Origin: Nocardia shimofusensis NBRC 100134
Lineage (GTDB): Bacteria; Actinomycetota; Actinomycetes; Mycobacteriales; Mycobacteriaceae
Length of the DNA stretch: 64,000 bases
Direction: 5' to 3'
Assembly: GCF_001613125.1 (NCBI RefSeq)
Contig: NZ_BDBT01000034.1
Location: 1-64,000 of the forward strand
In this document: positions 58,957 through 64,000 of the stretch, one piece after another
How positions within the stretch are numbered: position 1 is the first letter of the stretch
Layout: each line of letters starts with the position of its first letter
Position numbers and translations under genes: made by a program
Notes under the pieces: generated by a model
What the model was told of the DNA's origin: nothing
The model's input: only the letters and a program-made list of their open reading frames with translations
Database searches by the model: none

Positions 58957-61900
58957 TCAGCCGAGTACGTCGTCGAGGAAGTGTCCCGGTAGCGGCGGCG
59001 CGTCGGGCGGCGAGGCGCCCGGCTCCGCGGCGGACGCGTCCTCGGCGGGCGCGTCCCCGGTGGTCGGGCGGGCTTCGCTGCGCAGCACGCGCAGGATCGC
59101 GACCACTCTGGGTCCGGCGTCCAGCAGTGGTCGCGACCAGCCGAGCCGGGCGCACGTCTCGGCGGCGGGCACGAGCAAGGAGGTCGCCTCGCCGACCCAG
59201 CCCGCGGCCGCCAGGCATTCGGCCAGCAGCAGGGCGGTGTCGAGTTCGGCGCGCGGACGGCCCTGCTCGATGGTCCGCCCGTACAGCGCGCGAGCGTGGC
59301 GCACCGCCGTCTCCTCGGCGTGCGCGGGCATGCCTGCCAGCATGGCCCGGATGGCCGCGATCTCCTGGGCCTCGGCGATGAGCGCCTCGGCGCCACGCGC
59401 GCGCCGCACGCCCCGGCCGCTGAGCAATTCCTCCTCCGGCGGCGCCGGCACCGGCAGGCCGAGACGCAGTCGCTCGGCCCGGACATACGCGGCCAACCGG
59501 GGCAGACCGCCGTCGGCGGCGATGCGCTCGCCCTCCTCCAGCCGGGCCGTCGCGGCGCGCATGTCCCCGATCAGCGCCTTGACCCGCGCGCCGATCACGA
59601 ACGTCGCGAGCAGCACGTCGACGGTGCCGACCCGGGCCACCAGCTGATGACTCTCGTCGAGCAGCCGGTCGGCGCTCGCCAGATCGCCCGCCCGGTATCT
59701 CAGCTCGCCCAGCATCGCCGAGACCACCCGCACCCCGTGCGAGCGCGGTCCGGCCCGGCGCGCGGTCTCGCACGCGGCCTCGAAGTGCTCGAGCGCACCC
59801 GGCACATCGAGTTGTTCGTAGGCGGCCACACCGCGCGCCAGCAGGCCGAACACCGGGCCCAGCTGGTATTTGGACTTCTCGTGATAGGGCGCGGCCCAGT
59901 CCTGGATCTCGCGCACCCCGTCGAAGTCGAAGGCGCACAAGCGGGCGTAGGCGGCCACGTTCGCCGCCGTCGACACCGTCCAGGTGGGCAGATCGCCGGG
60001 ATCGTCGAGGACATCGGCGATCTGGTCGAGCACCCCCTCGGTGTGATCGCGGGTGACCGCGTCCGCGGCGGCGAGCACGGCGGCCTCGCGGCGCTGATTG
60101 CGCGTCTCGCCCTCCTCGGCGGCCTCGCCACCGGGCAGCATGTTGGTCAGTCTGCCCAGCGCCGAGCGCGCCGCGTCGGACTGCTGCAGGTTCACATTGG
60201 CCCTGGCCACCGCCATCAGCAGTTTGGAGCGTGAAGTCACCTGTTGCAGCGGCAGTTTCGAAACGGTGCCGAGCAGGGTGGCCAGCCGGGAGCCGTCGAT
60301 GAGGTCCATGCCGCCGCCTTCGACCAGATCCAGCGCCATCTTCAGGTCGGTCGCCGCCAGCGCGTGATCGACGGACTTGCGCAGGAACTGGTGCTCGGCG
60401 TACCAGCGAGAGGCCTTGCGGTGCAGCGCACGCAGTTTCGGCTGATCGGTGCGTTCCAGGCGGGTACGCAGATGCTCGGCGAACAGCGGCTGCATCCGGT
60501 ACCAGCCGGGATCGTGGTCGATGCGGCGCAGGAAGAGCTCGCGCTGTTCGGCCTGGGCCAGCAACAGTTCGGCTTCGCTGTCCTCCGACAGCGCGGCCGC
60601 CAACTCGGCGTTCACCCGCTCGGTGACCGCGACCGCGGTCAGGAAGTCGAGCATCCGGGGTTCGAGTGTGTCGAGCACGTTCTCCGCCAGGTACTCGCGG
60701 ATGTTGTGCCCGCTTTCCGGGCCGGAGGCCAGCAGCCGCTGCGGATCGTTGTTGCCGCGCAGCGCCAGGCTGATCAACTGCACGGCGGCCGGCCAGCCGT
60801 CGGTGGATCGGTGGATCTGCTCCACCTGTTTGTCGGTGAGGTCGAACCCGTTGCGTTCCACCAGGATGGCGGCGGTCTCCTCGAGGGTGAGCCGCAGTTG
60901 CGCCGAACCGATCTCGACCAGCTCGTCGTCCACCCGCATGGTGTTCAGCGGCAGGCCGGACTGGTCGCGGCTGGTCACCACGAATCGCAGGTGGTGGCAG
61001 CCGTTGCCGAGCAGAGTGTCCATCGCGCGCAGCGCGCCGGGGTCGGTGATCCGGTGCCAGTTCTCGATCACCACCACGATGGTCTCCCCGCCGCTGTGCA
61101 CCTCGTCGATCAGCGTGCTGATGACATAGGGGACCGCGTCATCGAGCTCTTCCTCGAGCACCTGCTCCAAGCCGACGCCGATGTCCGGACGCACCCGGTG
61201 GATGGCCTGCAGCAGATGCGCCAGGAACCACACCTCGGTGTCGTCGTAGCGATCCAGGCTGATCCAGGCGACCGGCATCCCGCGTTCGGTGAGCTCCGCT
61301 CGCCACTGCGCGGCCACCGTGCTCTTGCCGAAGCCCGCGGGCGCGTGGATGAGGGCGAGTCTGCGCCGCCCGCCCGCGCGCAACACCTCCAGCAGACGCG
61401 GCCGGGCCAGGGGCTCCTTGGCGGGCGTGGCCGGGCGGAACTTGGTCGCGGCGGTCGGCGGCGGGGCGGCGGTCGACGAACCGGTGGTCGACCATCCGGT
61501 CTCGGCCGCCACGGTGTTCGACACCCCTGCCCGCGTCCCGGCATCGGTCGCGCCGGGATGTTTGGACACGTTCGGTCGCAGGGTCAACGGCCAGCTGCGC
61601 CGCGAGGCGACCGCGGGCATCGACCGCGTCGACCACTGCGTACGCGCCGCCTGGTCCTCGGCCTCGGCGGCGACCTCACCGAGATCCTGGTCGTGCGTGA
61701 CCGGGTCGAGCAGCGCCATCTCGTCGGGCACCTGTCCGAGTTCGCGCTGCGCCGCGCGCAGCATCTCGCCGAACTCGAAGGCCGAGGCAGGGCGCCGATC
61801 GACCTCCGGCGACATGGCGGCCTCGATGGCCTCGGCCACCGGCGCGGGGATGTCCTGATCACGCAGGTCGGGAACGGGCTGGGTGGTGATCCGCAAGAAC

Positions 61901-62688
61901 TGCGCGACCACTCGCTCACCGGCCTGCCGCTCGAATGCCGCGTGCCCGGTGAGCAGTGCGAACAGCGTCGCGCCCAGACCGTAGACGTCGGAGCGGACGG
62001 TGGGTTCCTCGCCCTTGAGCACTTCCGGGGCGGTGAAGGCGGGCGAGCCGGTGATCAGGTTGCTGGAGGTGCGGAACCCGCCGGGGATGCGGGCGATCCC
62101 GAAGTCGGTCAGCTGCGGCTCGCCGTAGGCGCTGAGCAGCACATTCCCTGGCTTGACGTCGCGGTGCAGGATCCTGGCGCGATGCGCGCTCTCGATGGCG
62201 CCCGCCAGTTTCACCCCGACGCGCAGGGTATCGGCCCAGCTCAGCGGTCCCTGTTCGACGATGAGCTGTTCGAGCGATCCGTGCGCGCAGAACGGCATCA
62301 CGATGAACGGCAGACCGGCGGCGGTGACGTCGACCTGCAGGATGTCGACGATGTTCGGATGCCCGGACACCCGGCCCATCGCCTGCTCCTCGCGCAGGAA
62401 CCGCTCCCGGCTCTCGGCGTCCATGTCCGGCGACAACACCTTGACCGCGACGACCCGATCCAACGCGACCTGCCAGCACCGGTACACCACACCGAACCCG
62501 CCGCGACCGATCTCCACCGCGCCCGTCAGCCCTGCCTCTTCCAGTTCGTCGACGATGCCGATCGGGGCGTGACGCTGGGTGGGTTCGCCTGCGGTTCCGG
62601 CACGCGAAGATCCGGCCACCGGCCGGTCGCTCACATCGACCTGGGCCGCATCGAGTTCGGACCCGTCCGAACGCGGCTGATGCTTCAC
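58957..62688 (-). CDS. pknK: PknK-like Ser/Thr kinase fused to a MalT-type ATPase
   Basis: A 1243-residue multidomain protein. The N-terminal kinase domain (about residues 45-315) has the glycine loop GRGGFGVVY (61-69), Lys83, HRDVKPGN with Asp177, DFG (195-197) and APE. The STAND/MalT-like ATPase has Walker A APAGFGKST near residue 449. Long helical TPR-like repeats follow to the end; no LuxR HTH is present. This is the layout of PknK (Rv3080c), a kinase linked to transcriptional and growth control. GTG 62688 has GAGG 8 nt upstream. Confidence 0.92.
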   Translation of the reverse strand: MKHQPRSDGSELDAAQVDVSDRPVAGSSRAGTAGEPTQRHAPIGIVDELEEAGLTGAVEIGRGGFGVVYRCWQVALDRVVAVKVLSPDMDAESRERFLREEQAMGRVSGHPNIVDILQVDVTAAGLPFIVMPFCAHGSLEQLIVEQGPLSWADTLRVGVKLAGAIESAHRARILHRDVKPGNVLLSAYGEPQLTDFGIARIPGGFRTSSNLITGSPAFTAPEVLKGEEPTVRSDVYGLGATLFALLTGHAAFERQAGERVVAQFLRITTQPVPDLRDQDIPAPVAEAIEAAMSPEVDRRPASAFEFGEMLRAAQRELGQVPDEMALLDPVTHDQDLGEVAAEAEDQAARTQWSTRSMPAVASRRSWPLTLRPNVSKHPGATDAGTRAGVSNTVAAETGWSTTGSSTAAPPPTAATKFRPATPAKEPLARPRLLEVLRAGGRRRLALIHAPAGFGKSTVAAQWRAELTERGMPVAWISLDRYDDTEVWFLAHLLQAIHRVRPDIGVGLEQVLEEELDDAVPYVISTLIDEVHSGGETIVVVIENWHRITDPGALRAMDTLLGNGCHHLRFVVTSRDQSGLPLNTMRVDDELVEIGSAQLRLTLEETAAILVERNGFDLTDKQVEQIHRSTDGWPAAVQLISLALRGNNDPQRLLASGPESGHNIREYLAENVLDTLEPRMLDFLTAVAVTERVNAELAAALSEDSEAELLLAQAEQRELFLRRIDHDPGWYRMQPLFAEHLRTRLERTDQPKLRALHRKASRWYAEHQFLRKSVDHALAATDLKMALDLVEGGGMDLIDGSRLATLLGTVSKLPLQQVTSRSKLLMAVARANVNLQQSDAARSALGRLTNMLPGGEAAEEGETRNQRREAAVLAAADAVTRDHTEGVLDQIADVLDDPGDLPTWTVSTAANVAAYARLCAFDFDGVREIQDWAAPYHEKSKYQLGPVFGLLARGVAAYEQLDVPGALEHFEAACETARRAGPRSHGVRVVSAMLGELRYRAGDLASADRLLDESHQLVARVGTVDVLLATFVIGARVKALIGDMRAATARLEEGERIAADGGLPRLAAYVRAERLRLGLPVPAPPEEELLSGRGVRRARGAEALIAEAQEIAAIRAMLAGMPAHAEETAVRHARALYGRTIEQGRPRAELDTALLLAECLAAAGWVGEATSLLVPAAETCARLGWSRPLLDAGPRVVAILRVLRSEARPTTGDAPAEDASAAEPGASPPDAPPLPGHFLDDVLG

Positions 62689-62803
62689 CTGGACCACCTC
62701 GTGCCGACGACGGCCGGACCGGCGGACATACCGCGAGTCCTCATTGCCTGCGCATATCCAACGTAGCGCGGTGGGGTCTCGGTGTGGTGGAGAAACGGCG
62801 GAA

Positions 62804-62830
62804 GCCCGCCACCGCAATGCGGTGACGGGC
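62804..62830 (-). terminator. terminator of fadB
   Basis: A 12-bp stem (62804-62815 with 62819-62830, one wobble pair in RNA) and an ATT loop lie 32 nt after the fadB stop; TTCC follows on the minus strand. Confidence 0.7.
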
Positions 62831-62862
62831 TCCACCCGGCGAGCGTCAGCTCACCCGATACT

Positions 62863-64000
62863 TCACTTGCGCAGCGACGCCGGAACCTCGAAGCGCTTGC
62901 CGTACTTCTCGGCCAGGTAGTCGGCACGGGCCACGAAGGCCTCCTGGCCACCCGGGTAGCCGACGATGAACTGGTGCACGCCACCGGTCCAGGCCGGGAA
63001 CCCGATGCCGAAGATCGAGCCGATGTTGGCGTCGGCGGTGGTCTCGAGCACACCCTCGTCGAAGCACTTCTGGGTCTCGATCGCCTCCGCGAACAGCATG
63101 CGGTCGATCAGGTCCTGCAGCGGCACGCCGAAACCGGCAGTGGTCTTGTAGTGCTCGCGAACACCCTGCCAGATGCCCAGACGCTTGCCGTTCTCGTCGT
63201 ACTCGTAGAAGCCGGCCTTCTCCAGACGACCCGGGCGACCCTGCTCGACCATCCAGTCGATGACGTCGATGGCCGGGTGGCGCTCGGTGCCCATGGCCGC
63301 GTCGCCCGCCTTGGCGGCCTCTTCGGTCTCGCGGGCGATCTTCTGCATGAGCTTCATGTTCAGCTCGTCGGTCAGCTGCAGCGGCGGCGCCGGGTAGCCC
63401 GCCTGCGAACCGGCCTGCTCGATGGTGGCGGGCTCGATGCCCTCGGTGAGCATGGCGATCGCCTCGTTGACGAACGTGCCGATCACGCGCGAGGTGAAGA
63501 AGCCGCGGCTGTCGTTGACGACGATCGGGGTCTTCTTGATGGCGAGGGTGTAGTCGAACACCCGGGCCAGCGCCTCGTCGGAGGTCTTCTCACCCTTGAT
63601 GATCTCCACCAGCGGCATCTTGTCGACAGGCGAGAAGAAGTGGATGCCGATGAAGTCCTCCTGGCGCTTCACGCCGGTCGCGAGACCGGTGATCGGCAGG
63701 GTGGAGGTGTTGGAGCCCAGCAGGGCGTCCGGGGTGACGATGTCCTCGATCTCCTGGAACACCTTGTGCTTGAGCTCGGTGTTCTCGAAGACGGCCTCGA
63801 TGACGAAGTCGACGCCGGCGAAGTCGGCCGGGTCCGCGGTCGGCTTGATCCGGTCCAGCAGCGCCTTGGACTTCTCCTCGGTGGTCTTGCCACGGGAGAG
63901 GGCCTTGGCCTCGATCTTCTCCGAGTAGTTCTTGCCGCGCTCGGCCGCCTCGATGGTGACGTCCTTGAGCACGACCTCGTAGCCGGCCTTGGCCGAGACG
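62863..64000 (-). CDS. fadB: 3-hydroxyacyl-CoA dehydrogenase/enoyl-CoA hydratase, C-terminal part (5' cut by window edge)
   Basis: The last ~379 residues of a FadB-type trifunctional beta-oxidation alpha subunit; the upstream part, including the enoyl-CoA hydratase domain, lies outside the window. The 3-hydroxyacyl-CoA dehydrogenase part shows IEAVFENTELKHKVFQEIE, SNTSTLPI, the catalytic stretch IGIHFFSPVDKMPLVEII and NDSRGFFTSRV, followed by the C-terminal domain with PAWTGGVHQFI. It oxidises 3-hydroxyacyl-CoA with NAD. It resembles M. tuberculosis FadB (Rv0860), so its place beside pknK differs from that genome. Confidence 0.93.
   Translation of the reverse strand, partial: VSAKAGYEVVLKDVTIEAAERGKNYSEKIEAKALSRGKTTEEKSKALLDRIKPTADPADFAGVDFVIEAVFENTELKHKVFQEIEDIVTPDALLGSNTSTLPITGLATGVKRQEDFIGIHFFSPVDKMPLVEIIKGEKTSDEALARVFDYTLAIKKTPIVVNDSRGFFTSRVIGTFVNEAIAMLTEGIEPATIEQAGSQAGYPAPPLQLTDELNMKLMQKIARETEEAAKAGDAAMGTERHPAIDVIDWMVEQGRPGRLEKAGFYEYDENGKRLGIWQGVREHYKTTAGFGVPLQDLIDRMLFAEAIETQKCFDEGVLETTADANIGSIFGIGFPAWTGGVHQFIVGYPGGQEAFVARADYLAEKYGKRFEVPASLRK

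Overview
The window is high-GC actinobacterial DNA. Gene content and order match the Corynebacteriales/Mycobacteriales and look most like Nocardia or a close relative; this is inferred from gene families and synteny, not from a database search. From established knowledge of the M. tuberculosis chromosome, positions 1-16036 follow the Rv3667 to Rv3683 order: acs end, holin-like protein, EphE-like hydrolase, MarP protease, CoA-type NUDIX, TlpA-like thioredoxin, nth, small membrane protein, Crp, DUF4177/RidA/MBL, two Get3/ArsA-like ATPases, WhiB4, PonA2, then yqeY and a metallophosphoesterase. The Rv3668c protease gene is missing between acs and the holin-like gene. A second syntenic set (asd-lysC, leuA, murT-gatD, recR-ybaB and the Rv3718c-Rv3720 trio) is spread over 27.6-59 kb with other genes between its members.

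Region by region. 16-19.3 kb: a membrane-anchored protein, tRNA-Pro(CGG), and a RidA-like gene divergent from a WYL regulator across a palindromic operator. 19.4-22.2 kb: a seven-gene Asp23/Gls24 envelope-stress operon on the minus strand, including a tiny membrane protein and a short protein with a DnaJ-like HPD segment. 22.2-23.7 kb: gene-poor DNA with perfect hairpins that share a C-rich loop, a 19-residue hydrophobic peptide gene with its own terminator, and a FurA-like regulator. 23.7-40.1 kb: amino-acid permease, secreted serine hydrolase, class IV aminotransferase, asd-lysC, a three-gene hydrolase/SDR/NTF2 operon, YjbQ, a DHFR-like reductase, an SRPBCC protein, a pore-less voltage-sensor-like protein, a cholesterol-oxidase-like enzyme, a lipoprotein peptidase and a TSUP permease. 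40.2-51.2 kb: leuA behind a leucine leader peptide, an EspI-like ATPase, a LysR/EamA pair, a Tat-exported FAD enzyme, murT, a 53-residue repeat ORF, gatD and a VapC-type toxin-antitoxin pair. 51.3-64 kb: a Cys-rich mini-protein, recR-ybaB, a secreted protein with eight perfect 15-bp repeats, MerR plus VOC, the SRPBCC/FAD-oxidase/cyclopropane-synthase-like trio, a PknK-like kinase-ATPase and the 3' part of fadB.

Shared themes. Many genes concern the cell wall (ponA2, murT-gatD amidation, MarP, lipid methylation, Asp23 proteins), the aspartate and branched-chain amino-acid pathways (lysC-asd, leuA, class IV aminotransferase) and redox or stress regulation (Crp, WhiB4, FurA, MerR). About ten genes start with ATG or GTG placed 7-8 bases after a TANNNT-like -10 hexamer and lack a Shine-Dalgarno, so they are probably transcribed as leaderless mRNAs. 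No insertion sequence, prophage or CRISPR array was seen.
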